A stretch of 16,493 bases of DNA from Chloroflexota bacterium (GTDB lineage: Bacteria > Chloroflexota > Dormibacteria > Dormibacterales > Dormibacteraceae). Positions 1 through 7,138 of this stretch are shown piece by piece. Every line of letters starts with the position of its first letter. Position 1 is the first letter of the stretch. The DNA lies in assembly GCA_003446775.1 (NCBI GenBank), contig DMCH01000103.1:29430-45922 (forward strand), read 5' to 3'. Under the pieces are notes generated by a model that worked only from the letters and a program-made list of their open reading frames with translations, had not been told where the DNA came from and made no database searches. The position numbers and the translations under genes were made by a program.

Positions 1-58
1 GCCGGCGAATCCAAGCGGCGTGTAGTCAATCCGGAAGCCACTCGCTCTCATCGGGTTC

Positions 59-526
59 ATGGGTTCGGGCAAGACGGTCGTCGGCGGCCTGGTCGCGCAG
101 CGTTCGGGAGCAGCATTTCGCGACCTCGACCTGATGGTCGAAGACCAGGCCGGCATGGCGGTCTCCGACATCTTCGCGATCCACAGCGAGGCCGTTTTTC
201 GGTCCATCGAATCGAGTCTGTTGCCAAAGGCGCTCCAGCCCGACACCGTGGTCGCGCTCGGCGGCGGCGCGACGCTTGACGACGCCAACTGGAAGCTGAC
301 CCGCGAGCGGGCGACGACCGTTTACCTCGAAGCATCCTTCGAAACCATCTGGGGGCGGATCGGCCACCAGGCGACTCGACCCCTGTTTTTCGGCCATCCC
401 CGCGACGAGATCCAGGCACTGCTGGAACGGCGCCGGCCCCGCTATGAGGAGGCGTCGCATCGCGTCAACGCGGACGCCCCGCTGGATGCGGTGGCGACCG
501 AGGTTCTGAAGCTTTGGTCCGTCTGA
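59..526 (+). CDS. aroK: Shikimate kinase (start unresolved)
   Basis: Shikimate kinase phosphorylates shikimate at the 3-OH with ATP in the cytoplasmic pathway to chorismate. The sequence shows a P-loop (GFMGSGKT), a DLDLMVE segment holding the shikimate-binding Asp, an F..iF...sE..FR..E block (usual GE is SE here), the ALGGGA glycine triplet, a RPLF lid element and a terminal RRPRYEEAS. The only canonical start is ATG 59, but this drops the first Gly of the P-loop. Codons upstream of it (KPLALIGF, 35-58) look like the family's first beta strand, and the frame stays open back to a TAG at 23-25. The true start is therefore probably a non-standard codon such as ATC 29 or ATC 50, or the gene is joined to the upstream reading frame. 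It overlaps aroB by 13 bases. Family assignment is firm; the start is not. Confidence 0.88.
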   Translation: MGSGKTVVGGLVAQRSGAAFRDLDLMVEDQAGMAVSDIFAIHSEAVFRSIESSLLPKALQPDTVVALGGGATLDDANWKLTRERATTVYLEASFETIWGRIGHQATRPLFFGHPRDEIQALLERRRPRYEEASHRVNADAPLDAVATEVLKLWSV

Positions 527-1590
527 TCGTCGACGCGGCGCGGGGGAGCTACCCCGTGATCATCGGCAGCGAGGTGCACCGCGAGCTCCGCAACCTTGTC
601 CGCCGATTAGACCCATCGTCGGCAGTGATCGTCACCGACTCCAACGTGCGGCCGTGGGCGCACAGGGTCGCCAAGGCCATCAAGCCGTCAGGTGTGAAGC
701 CGTCGATCTACGTGGTGCCGGCCGGAGAACGCTCGAAGTCGATGACTGCGCTGCATGACGTGCTTGCCTTTTTTGAAAGACAGAAGATCGACCGAGCCGG
801 ACTGGTGATCGCCGTGGGTGGCGGCACCGTCGGCGACCTGGCGGGATTCGCCGCGTCGGTCTGGCTGCGCGGGATTCGCGTAGTCGCGGTCCCGACCACG
901 TTGCTCGCGATGGTCGATTCGAGCGTCGGAGGCAAGACGGGCGTGAACGGGGTACGTTCCAAAAATGCAATCGGAACTTTCTGGCCGCCATCAGCGGTCG
1001 TGGCGGACATGGCCTGTCTGGAAACATTGCCACCGGTGAACTATCGGGACGCGTTTGCCGAGGTTGTAAAGTACGGCGTCGCGATGGATCGCGGCATCTT
1101 CGAGCTCCTGCAAAAGGAATGTGAGCGGCTGCGTGCTCGTGACCGCCGCGCCCTCGAGCGGGTCGTCTTCCGCTGCGTCACCGCCAAGGCTCTGGTCGTC
1201 GCGAGGGACGAACGCGAGCGCGGTCCGCGCGCCATCCTCAACTACGGCCATACCGCCGGTCACGCTCTCGAAGCGGCCAGCCGGTTTCGCGTTTCCCACG
1301 GCCGGGCCGTCGCCTTCGGCATGCGCGTGGCGGCCAAGATCGCACTGTCCCTGGAGCTCTGCGGTCCGCGCCTGGTTGAGGCGCAGGATGCGCTGCTGAC
1401 CGAGTACGGATTGCCCGATCGATCGCCGGCCGTCGATCCCGCGCGCGTGCTGGCCGCGATCGAGCACGACAAGAAGGCGCGCCGAGGGAGGGTGGCCTGG
1501 GTCATGCCGCGGCGCCTCGGCCACGCGGAGCCCGGACATGTGGTGCCGGCCGGGGTCGTGCGCAGGTTCGTGCGCAAGGCGCTCGCATGA
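514..1590 (+). CDS. aroB: 3-dehydroquinate synthase
   Basis: AroB converts DAHP to 3-dehydroquinate, step two of the shikimate pathway, using NAD and a divalent metal. The 358-residue length is normal. Visible motifs are the NAD-binding VGGGTVGDLAGF (about 101-112), PTTLLAMVDSSVGGKTGVN (127-145), and the metal ligands Glu183 (AEVVKYG), His246 (NYGHTAGHALE) and His262. The segment usually written HGEAVA reads HGRAVAFGM here, so the Glu after the metal-binding His is Arg264. The TTG start at 514 lies inside the end of aroK, and the stop shares an ATGA with aroQ, so translation is probably coupled on both sides. Confidence 0.95.
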   Translation: MVRLIVDAARGSYPVIIGSEVHRELRNLVRRLDPSSAVIVTDSNVRPWAHRVAKAIKPSGVKPSIYVVPAGERSKSMTALHDVLAFFERQKIDRAGLVIAVGGGTVGDLAGFAASVWLRGIRVVAVPTTLLAMVDSSVGGKTGVNGVRSKNAIGTFWPPSAVVADMACLETLPPVNYRDAFAEVVKYGVAMDRGIFELLQKECERLRARDRRALERVVFRCVTAKALVVARDERERGPRAILNYGHTAGHALEAASRFRVSHGRAVAFGMRVAAKIALSLELCGPRLVEAQDALLTEYGLPDRSPAVDPARVLAAIEHDKKARRGRVAWVMPRRLGHAEPGHVVPAGVVRRFVRKALA

Positions 1591-2021
1591 AGCGGTTCCT
1601 AGTCGTCAACGGCCCCAACCTGAACCTGCTCGGCAAGCGTGAGCCCCACATCTACGGGAATAAGTCGCTGGCCGACCTGATGGACGCGATTCGCGTCAGA
1701 GCGGGTGAGCTCAATGTCCAGGTTGAATTCTTTCAGGGCAATGGAGAGGGCGAGATCATCGACTTCCTGCAAAAGCAGGCTCCGGGATCCGCAGGCATCA
1801 TCATCAACCCGGCCTCTTTCGCGCATTACTCGCTGGCCCTTTTCGACTGCTTGCAGGCGCTCGCCGTCCCGACCGTAGAGGTGCACATCTCGAATGTTCA
1901 TGCGCGCGAGGAGTTCCGGTCGAAGATGGTGACGGCGCGCGCTGCGCGCGGCGTGATCGCAGGTCTTGGATTCACCGGCTACCTGCTCGCGATGGAGTAC
2001 CTGGCCGATCAGCCCGAATGA
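1587..2021 (+). CDS. aroQ: Type II 3-dehydroquinate dehydratase
   Basis: This enzyme dehydrates 3-dehydroquinate to 3-dehydroshikimate, the step after AroB. It is the type II, dodecamer-forming class of about 145 residues; this one has 144. The N-terminal NGPNLNLLGKREPHIYG carries the loop Arg18 and the catalytic Tyr23. Asn74 (INPASF), His80, the catalytic-base His100 (VEVHISN) and Arg111 (EEFR) are all present. The block often written QSNHEGE reads QGNGEGE, and the late Ser-Pro segment reads VTARAARG; both positions vary in the family. The ATG overlaps the aroB stop as ATGA, and its own stop overlaps efp the same way. Confidence 0.95.
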   Translation: MKRFLVVNGPNLNLLGKREPHIYGNKSLADLMDAIRVRAGELNVQVEFFQGNGEGEIIDFLQKQAPGSAGIIINPASFAHYSLALFDCLQALAVPTVEVHISNVHAREEFRSKMVTARAARGVIAGLGFTGYLLAMEYLADQPE

Positions 2022-2575
2022 TCTCGACCAGTGACTTTCGCAACGGGACCATGTTCGAGATGGGCGGCCAGCTGCTCGAGGTCGTCACCGTCGAGCACAT
2101 CAAGCTCGCCCGCGCGGGCGCCGTCATCAAGGCCAAGCTGCGCAACCTGCTGACCGGGTCGATCTTCGAGCAGAGCTTTCGCAGCGGCGACAAATTCCCG
2201 ACGGTCCGCATCGACAAGACGGAGGCGACATACCTTTATTCGGACGGCACCCACCACTACTTCATGGACACGCGCACCTATGACCAGGTGCCTGTCGACG
2301 AGGAGATGCTCGAGTCCGTGCTGCCGCTGCTCAAAGAAGGCAGCATCGCGCACCTGCTGAAGTACCAGGGCAAGCTCATCGGGGTCGAGCTCCCCATCAA
2401 CGTCGAGCTGAAGGTCGTCAAGACAGACCCTGGGTTCCGCGGCGATACGGTGTCAGGCGGCACGAAGCCGGCCACGCTCGAAACGGGAGCGGTGATCCAG
2501 GTGCCGCTCTTCATCGAGACCGGGGATGTAATCCGGGTCGACACCCGGTCCCAGTCCTATATGGAACGGGCTTAG
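2018..2575 (+). CDS. efp: Translation elongation factor P
   Basis: EF-P binds between the P and E sites of stalled ribosomes and helps form peptide bonds at polyproline stretches. The 185-residue protein has the KOW-like N-terminal domain, the middle OB domain and the C-terminal OB domain with the signature RGDTVSGGTKPATLETGA followed by VQVPLF-type sequence and VDTRSQSY. The functional loop reads HIKLARAGAV, which puts Arg32 where E. coli has the modified Lys34. The usual Pro-Gly before the tip is Leu-Ala, and Gly after it is Ala. The N-terminus MISTSDFRNG is typical, so ATG 2018 is well supported. It directly follows aroQ with a 4-base overlap, an aroQ-efp order found in several bacterial groups. 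Confidence 0.96.
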   Translation: MISTSDFRNGTMFEMGGQLLEVVTVEHIKLARAGAVIKAKLRNLLTGSIFEQSFRSGDKFPTVRIDKTEATYLYSDGTHHYFMDTRTYDQVPVDEEMLESVLPLLKEGSIAHLLKYQGKLIGVELPINVELKVVKTDPGFRGDTVSGGTKPATLETGAVIQVPLFIETGDVIRVDTRSQSYMERA

Positions 2576-2587
2576 GGCGCGAGGGCG

Positions 2588-2593
2588 TAGCAT
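2588..2593 (+). promoter_or_regulatory. Possible -10 box for Asp23-family gene
   Basis: TAGCAT fits the TANNNT -10 pattern and ends 7 bases before ATG 2601. A transcript starting at the usual distance would begin at the start codon, giving a leaderless mRNA. No clear -35 hexamer lies 16-18 bases upstream, and no Shine-Dalgarno sequence is visible before the ATG. The call rests on position and on similar placements at other genes in the window. Confidence 0.35.
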
Positions 2594-2600
2594 CGGCTCC

Positions 2601-2951
2601 ATGGGTAGCAACGGCAGCTTGGGTGCGGTGCGAGTGGCCAACGAGGTCATAGCCAGCATCGCGGCGCTTGCCGCCTGCGAGATGGAAGGCGTCTCGGGCA
2701 TGGATGAGCACTCGGCGCGCCATTTCGGAGACTGGGTCCGCCGGCAGACCGCCCATCGAGGCGTGCGCGTGATCGTCGAAGCTGATCGGTCCATCCACCT
2801 CGAGGTGTTCATCACCGTCGACTCCGATGCGAAGCTGGCGGATGTGGCGAGTGCGGTCCAGGGCAACGTGGTGGAGGCGACCGAGCGAATGCTTGGGCTC
2901 GAGGTCGGCGAGGTCAACGTCTTCGTCTCCAGCATCGCCTTCTCGAACTAA
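2601..2951 (+). CDS. Asp23/Gls24 family envelope stress-type protein
   Basis: This 116-residue protein belongs to the Asp23/Gls24 (DUF322, YqhY/YloU-like) family. Members are small alpha/beta proteins; in Firmicutes they are linked to cell-envelope stress or to lipid metabolism regulation, and the exact biochemical role is generally unclear. Family hallmarks seen are an N-terminal VRVANEVIASIAALAACEMEGV helix region, a central beta segment (GVRVIVEADRSIHLEVFITVDSD) and a C-terminal VQGNVVEATERMLGLEVGEVNVFVSSI segment. There is no signal peptide or membrane helix. It starts 25 bases after efp and precedes nusB by 11 bases; yqhY next to nusB is the B. subtilis order. A TANNNT box 7 bases before the ATG may give it its own leaderless transcript. 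Confidence 0.85.
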   Translation: MGSNGSLGAVRVANEVIASIAALAACEMEGVSGMDEHSARHFGDWVRRQTAHRGVRVIVEADRSIHLEVFITVDSDAKLADVASAVQGNVVEATERMLGLEVGEVNVFVSSIAFSN

Positions 2952-2962
2952 CAGGTCAGCCA

Positions 2963-3367
2963 TTGGGGAAGCGGCACCAGGCCAGGGAGCTGGCGCTCAA
3001 GGTCCTGTTCCAGCTCGAGGCTTCGGCTGACGATCCCGAGGAGGTCCTGCTCTATCACGCGGGTGAGGGCGCGGCGACCGCTGACGTCACGGCTTTTGCC
3101 GGCCAGCTCGTGCGTGGCGTCATCGCCAACCGAGAGAAATTGGACGCAGTCCTCAGCGAGGCCTCCGACAACTGGAAGCTCGACCAGATGGCCAAGGTGG
3201 ACCGCATCGTGCTTCGGATCGCTGTCTACGAGATCACCATCGACCGCCGCGTGCCCACCAAAGCCGCCATCAACGAATCGATCGAGCTCGCCAAGACATT
3301 CTCGGGCGACGAGGCCGGGCGCTTCGTCAACGGCATCCTGGGTCGCGTCGCCGCGACGGTGACTTGA
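2963..3367 (+). CDS. nusB: Transcription antitermination factor NusB
   Basis: NusB binds boxA RNA with S10 (NusE) and takes part in rRNA antitermination and transcription-translation coupling. The 134-residue protein is all helical. It shows the N-terminal RHQARELALKVLFQLE helix, the WKLDQMAKVDRIVLRIAVYEI block and the C-terminal VPTKAAINESIELAKTFSG...GRFVNGILGR signature. TTG 2963 is the start, giving MGKRHQARE; AGG at 2953-2955 may be a weak ribosome binding site. Its stop overlaps the xseB TTG by four bases (TTGA). Confidence 0.95.
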   Translation: MGKRHQARELALKVLFQLEASADDPEEVLLYHAGEGAATADVTAFAGQLVRGVIANREKLDAVLSEASDNWKLDQMAKVDRIVLRIAVYEITIDRRVPTKAAINESIELAKTFSGDEAGRFVNGILGRVAATVT

Positions 3368-3567
3368 GCTCTCAGCCTCAGCCCAGCTTCGAAGAGCTGC
3401 TGTCGAGCCTCGAGCAAACCATCGGACGGCTGGCGGAGGGTACCGCCCCGCTCGACGAGCTCGTCGCGGCTCATGAGCGCGCCGCCCGGCTCCTCGCCGA
3501 GGCCGAAGCTCGGCTGGAGTCCTTGAAAGCCAGGGCGGACGCCCTCTCCGCACAATTGCGGGGTTGA
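3364..3567 (+). CDS. xseB: Exodeoxyribonuclease VII small subunit
   Basis: XseB is the small subunit of exonuclease VII, which degrades single-stranded DNA in both directions; several copies wrap around the large subunit XseA. The 67-residue length is normal. The SFEELLSSLEQTIGRLAEG opening and the following LDELVAAHERAARLLAEAEARLESLKA helix match the family and would form a helical hairpin or coiled coil. It starts with TTG overlapping the nusB stop, and its stop overlaps the next TTG. The large subunit gene xseA, usually adjacent, is absent from this window. Confidence 0.9.
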   Translation: MSSQPQPSFEELLSSLEQTIGRLAEGTAPLDELVAAHERAARLLAEAEARLESLKARADALSAQLRG

Positions 3568-3977
3568 AATACCTATTAGCCCCGATCGTGGCCTGGACGA
3601 TCTGCCAGGTCGCCAAGGTGACGCTGACCTCGGTGCGGCAGCACCGGCTGAACCTGCGCGTGCTTGCCGAGACGGGTGGGATGCCCAGCAGCCACAGCGC
3701 GATCGTCGCGGGCCTGGCGACCGCCATCGGTAAATATGCCGGCGTCACTTCCCCTCAATTCGCGATCGCCCTTATCTTCTCGTTCGTGGTCATGTACGAC
3801 GCCGCCGGCCTCCGCCGCGCCGCCGGGCGCCAGGCAGCTGTGCTGAACCGCCTGGTCGAGGACCTGGTGCACATGCGCGGTGTGCAGGAGCCGGTTCTCC
3901 GAGAGCTGCTCGGCCACACGCCCTTCGAGGTGCTCGTGGGCGCCGCCATCGGGATCGGCGTCGGGCTGCTCCTCTAG
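3564..3977 (+). CDS. Divergent PAP2 family (DUF212) membrane protein
   Basis: This 137-residue integral membrane protein belongs to the DUF212 / divergent PAP2 family (B. subtilis YuiD-like). Relatives share acid-phosphatase-type motifs with PAP2 lipid phosphatases, but no substrate is established. Hydrophobic segments lie near residues 1-22, 45-75 and 122-137. The conserved block ETGGMPSSHSA (about 36-46), the YDAAGLRRAAGRQA block and the terminal LGHTPFEVLVGA all match. The TTG start overlaps the xseB stop (TTGA). Its place in the operon gives no direct clue to its substrate; a role in isoprenoid or phospholipid phosphate handling is only a guess. Confidence 0.88.
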   Translation: MKYLLAPIVAWTICQVAKVTLTSVRQHRLNLRVLAETGGMPSSHSAIVAGLATAIGKYAGVTSPQFAIALIFSFVVMYDAAGLRRAAGRQAAVLNRLVEDLVHMRGVQEPVLRELLGHTPFEVLVGAAIGIGVGLLL

Positions 3978-3979
3978 AA

Positions 3980-4696
3980 GTGACTCGCCTGGATGTGCTG
4001 GTGACCAGAAGCGGCCTGGCCGAGTCGCGCGAGCGGGCTCAGGCCTTGATCCTCGCGGGCAAGGTGCGCGTCGCCGGTGAGACGATCCGAAAGCCGGACC
4101 GCTCGGTGAGCGAGGATGCCGCGATCTCGGTCGAGTCAGCGCCCGACTACGCGAGCCGCGGTGCCCTCAAGCTGGCGCCGGCGCTCGACACCTTCCGGGT
4201 CGATCCGTCGGGCCGTGTGTGCGCCGACATCGGAGCTTCCACCGGCGGTTTCACCGACGTGCTGCTCCGTCGCAGGGCGGCGCGCGTGTACGCGATCGAT
4301 GTCGGCCGCGGCCTGCTGCACTGGCGGCTGCGGTCGGACCCGCGCGTAGTGGTGATCGAGCGGGTCAACGCCCGAGAGCTGGAGTCGTTCCCGGAGCCTG
4401 TGTCGCTCATCGTCGTCGACGTCTCCTTCATCGGGCTGGAGAAGGTGCTGCCCGCCCTGCGACGGGCCGCGCCGGAGGCGGAAGTCGTGGCGTTATTCAA
4501 GCCTCAATTTCAGGTCGGGCGGGCCGAGGTGGGGAAGGGCGGCGTCGTACGCGACCCGGCGGCGGTCGAGGCCGCCCTACGCCGGCTGCGCGAGTGGTGC
4601 GCCGTCCACGGGTACGAGGTTCGCGCCGAGGCTCCCTCCGAACTGACCGGCGCGGAAGGCAACCAGGAGATCTTCCTGCACCTCATGCCGGCATGA
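3980..4696 (+). CDS. tlyA: TlyA-family rRNA 2'-O-methyltransferase
   Basis: TlyA-type enzymes methylate cytidine 2'-OH groups in 16S and/or 23S rRNA; loss causes capreomycin resistance in mycobacteria. Some members are described as hemolysins. The 238-residue protein has an N-terminal S4 RNA-binding domain (about 1-60) and an FtsJ/RrmJ-like Rossmann domain with the SAM motif ADIGASTGGFTDVLL (82-96). The K-D-K-E set expected for 2'-O-methyl transfer is present at Lys64, Asp147 (VVDVSF), Lys174 (LFKPQF) and Glu230 (NQEIFLH). GTG 3980 follows the upstream stop by two bases. The stop overlaps nadK as ATGA; tlyA-nadK-recN is a widely kept gene order. Confidence 0.93.
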   Translation: MTRLDVLVTRSGLAESRERAQALILAGKVRVAGETIRKPDRSVSEDAAISVESAPDYASRGALKLAPALDTFRVDPSGRVCADIGASTGGFTDVLLRRRAARVYAIDVGRGLLHWRLRSDPRVVVIERVNARELESFPEPVSLIVVDVSFIGLEKVLPALRRAAPEAEVVALFKPQFQVGRAEVGKGGVVRDPAAVEAALRRLREWCAVHGYEVRAEAPSELTGAEGNQEIFLHLMPA

Positions 4697-5535
4697 AGGT
4701 CGGCATTATCCACGCGCCGCGCGCAGAGAAGTCCGTGATTGCGAGTGCGGTCAAAACGATCAAGGCGCACAAGGGCGAGGCCTGGGAGGTCGATCGCGAC
4801 GGCCCCGTGAGCGCGATCACCCGCCGGCTCAAAGGCACGACCCTCATCATCACCCTCGGCGGCGACGGTACGTTCCTCGCCGGCGCGCGCCTCGCCGCGC
4901 CGCGCGGCATCCCCCTCCTCGGCGTCAACCTGGGACGCTTGGGCTTCTTGACGGAGCTCGACGCGGACGAGCTCGAGCCGGGCCTGAAGCGATTCTTCAA
5001 GGGCGACTACCGAATCGAAGAGCGCAACGTGCTGCAGGCAACCCTGACCCGAAACAAAAAGAACATCGCGAGGGTGATCGGGCTCAACGAGGCCGTCATC
5101 AATCGCGCGGGTGAGGCACGGATGGTCAGAGTCGAGATCGACGTTGGCGGCCAGGCGGTCGGGGTCATCGACGCCGACGGGGTGATGGTCGCGACGGCCA
5201 CCGGGTCCACTGCATACGCGCTCGCAAGCGGCGGGCCGATCCTCGAACCGACGCTGCGCGACCTCGTGCTCGTGCCGATGAATCCCTTCGCGCTCACCGT
5301 GCGGCCGATCGTGTTCCCACCGGGCCAGGACATCACCCTGGCGGTCGTTCGCGGGCCCGCGGAGCTGCGCATCGACGGTGGACGCCGGAGTCGCTCGGTC
5401 CAGGCCGGAGACAGGTTGCGGTGCGGCTCGCATCCGCGTCCTCTAATGGTCGTGCGGTTCAGCCCGCCTGAGAGCTTCTACCGGCGGCTTGGCGAGAAGC
5501 TCGGTTGGGGCCGGCCGCTGGTCCCCATGAAGTAG
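4693..5535 (+). CDS. nadK: NAD kinase
   Basis: NAD kinase phosphorylates NAD to NADP and so sets the NADPH pool. This 280-residue protein carries GGDGT at 56-60 inside ITLGGDGTFL, the NLGRLGFLTEL block (79-89), the NE pair in GLNEAVI (132-133) and the DADGVMVATATGSTAYALAS block (about 160-179) with the catalytic-region Asp. The ATG at 4693 gives MKVGIIHAP, a typical first strand, and overlaps the tlyA stop as ATGA. An open frame extends further upstream, but only as a shadow of tlyA. One base separates its stop from recN. NADPH is also used by shikimate dehydrogenase, though that gene is not in the window. Confidence 0.95.
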   Translation: MKVGIIHAPRAEKSVIASAVKTIKAHKGEAWEVDRDGPVSAITRRLKGTTLIITLGGDGTFLAGARLAAPRGIPLLGVNLGRLGFLTELDADELEPGLKRFFKGDYRIEERNVLQATLTRNKKNIARVIGLNEAVINRAGEARMVRVEIDVGGQAVGVIDADGVMVATATGSTAYALASGGPILEPTLRDLVLVPMNPFALTVRPIVFPPGQDITLAVVRGPAELRIDGGRRSRSVQAGDRLRCGSHPRPLMVVRFSPPESFYRRLGEKLGWGRPLVPMK

Positions 5536-5536
5536 G

Positions 5537-7138
5537 TTGCTGAAAGAACTCAAGGTCCGCGACCTGGCGCTGGTGGCCGAGTCCCGCGTTCGCTTTGGGC
5601 CCGGGCTCAACCTTCTGACCGGCGAAACCGGCAGCGGCAAGTCGCTCATCGTCGACGCGCTTGGTCTCACCCTGGGCGCGCGGGGTGGCGCCGACCAGGT
5701 CAGGCATGGCGCGCAGCGCGCGACGGTCGAGAGTGTGTTCGAGTCCGGAGGTTCGGCCCTGGTCCTCGAACGCGAGCTCGGGAAGCGCGGCACCGCCAGG
5801 ATTGACGGACGCAGCGCCAGCCCGGTGCAGCTTCGCGAGCTCGGCCGCAATCTGGTGGCGGTCCACGGACAGCACGAGCACCATGCCCTGCTCGACACGG
5901 ACACGCAAACCGACCTGCTGGACGGATATGCCGGCTGTCGAGAGATGGTCGTGGCGGTCGGGGTGGCGCACACGGCCTGGGCCGCCGCCACGAGCGCGCT
6001 GGCGGAGCTCGAGACTATGCGGTCCCGCGGGCACCGAGAGCAGGAATACCTGCGCTGGCAGCTCGAAGAGCTGAAGAATGCGAACCTGCGCCCGGGCGAG
6101 GACGCGGCTCTCGCCGCCGAACGGGCTGCGGTCCGGCACGCCGCAAGGCTCGCGGAGCTCGGACACGAGTCGGTGAGCGCCCTTCATGAGGACGGGATCG
6201 CGCGCGCTTCGGCGGCGGTGGGGTCAGCCGCCGACCTCGATCCGAGACTGGCGCCGCAGGCGGCGCGGCTGGCGGCCCTGGAAGAGGAGGTCGCGGACGT
6301 CGCCGCGGAGCTCCGCCGCTACTCGGAAGCCCTCGACTCCGACCCGGGACGCCTGGAGGCGATCGAGACCCGGCTGGCGGTGCTCGACGCCATCAAGCGC
6401 AAGCACGGCGGCACCCTGGAAACCGCCATCGCCGAGGAGGAGCGGCTGCAGCGGCAGGTCGGCGCCACCGAAGATCTGGACGGCGCGGTCGCAGCCGCCG
6501 AGCGGGAGCGGGATCAAGCTCGTGCTCGCCTCGAGGCTGCAGCCGGCCGCCTGACCAAAGCGCGCGTGGAGGGGGCGCGGCGCATGCAGAAGGCGGTCGC
6601 CGCCGAGCTCCAGGGCCTGAGCCTGGAAGGTGCCCGCTTCGAGGTCGAGCTCCGGCCGCGGGCGGAGATCGGGCCACAAGGCGCGGAGCTCGCCGAGATG
6701 ATGTTTTCGGCCAACCCCGGCGAGCCGCTGGCGCCGCTCGCGCGCGTGGCTTCGGGCGGCGAGCTGGCGCGGTTGATGCTCGCGATCAAGACGGTCGGCG
6801 CCGACGCCGATCGGATGCCCACGCTGGTCTTCGATGAGGTCGATGCCGGCATCGGCGGCGAGGCCGCGACTCAGGTCGGCCTGCGCCTCAAGGCGCTCGG
6901 TGCCAAGCGCCAGGTGCTCGTGGTCACGCACCTCGCTCAGATCGCGTCCTTTGCCGACCACCATCTGCTGGTGGAGAAATCCCCGGGCTCCGACGGGCGC
7001 AATGTCGTCTCGGTGCGCGAGCTGCACTCCGACGATGAGCGCGCGGCGGAGCTCGCCCGGATGATGAGTGGTGGAGTCACCGCCAAGGCGCTCGCGCGCG
7101 CACGCGAGCTGCTCGATGAGGCCCGCACGAGAAAGTGA
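5537..7138 (+). CDS. recN: DNA repair protein RecN
   Basis: RecN is an SMC-like ATPase that acts at double-strand breaks and tethers DNA ends during recombination. The 533-residue length is close to the family norm (about 550). The N-terminal Walker A (GETGSGKS, 29-36) is followed by a QHEHHALLD motif, a long coiled-coil arm rich in Ala, Glu and Arg (about residues 160-350), then the ABC signature ASGGELARLMLAIK (about 404-417) and Walker B LVFDEVDAGIGGE (about 429-441), with the VLVVTHLAQIAS switch segment after it. TTG 5537 gives MLKELKVRDLALV, the expected start. Its stop overlaps the next gene's GTG. Confidence 0.96.
   Translation: MLKELKVRDLALVAESRVRFGPGLNLLTGETGSGKSLIVDALGLTLGARGGADQVRHGAQRATVESVFESGGSALVLERELGKRGTARIDGRSASPVQLRELGRNLVAVHGQHEHHALLDTDTQTDLLDGYAGCREMVVAVGVAHTAWAAATSALAELETMRSRGHREQEYLRWQLEELKNANLRPGEDAALAAERAAVRHAARLAELGHESVSALHEDGIARASAAVGSAADLDPRLAPQAARLAALEEEVADVAAELRRYSEALDSDPGRLEAIETRLAVLDAIKRKHGGTLETAIAEEERLQRQVGATEDLDGAVAAAERERDQARARLEAAAGRLTKARVEGARRMQKAVAAELQGLSLEGARFEVELRPRAEIGPQGAELAEMMFSANPGEPLAPLARVASGGELARLMLAIKTVGADADRMPTLVFDEVDAGIGGEAATQVGLRLKALGAKRQVLVVTHLAQIASFADHHLLVEKSPGSDGRNVVSVRELHSDDERAAELARMMSGGVTAKALARARELLDEARTRK

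Noticed and set aside
2..25. Possible C-terminal tail of an upstream gene ending at TAG 23-25
   Set aside because: Only seven codons are in view, too few to identify a product; it matters mainly because it shares phase with aroK.
4219..4692. Upstream extension of the NAD kinase frame
   Set aside because: It lies inside tlyA in another phase and is Arg/Gly-rich shadow sequence; ATG 4693 gives the expected NAD kinase N-terminus.
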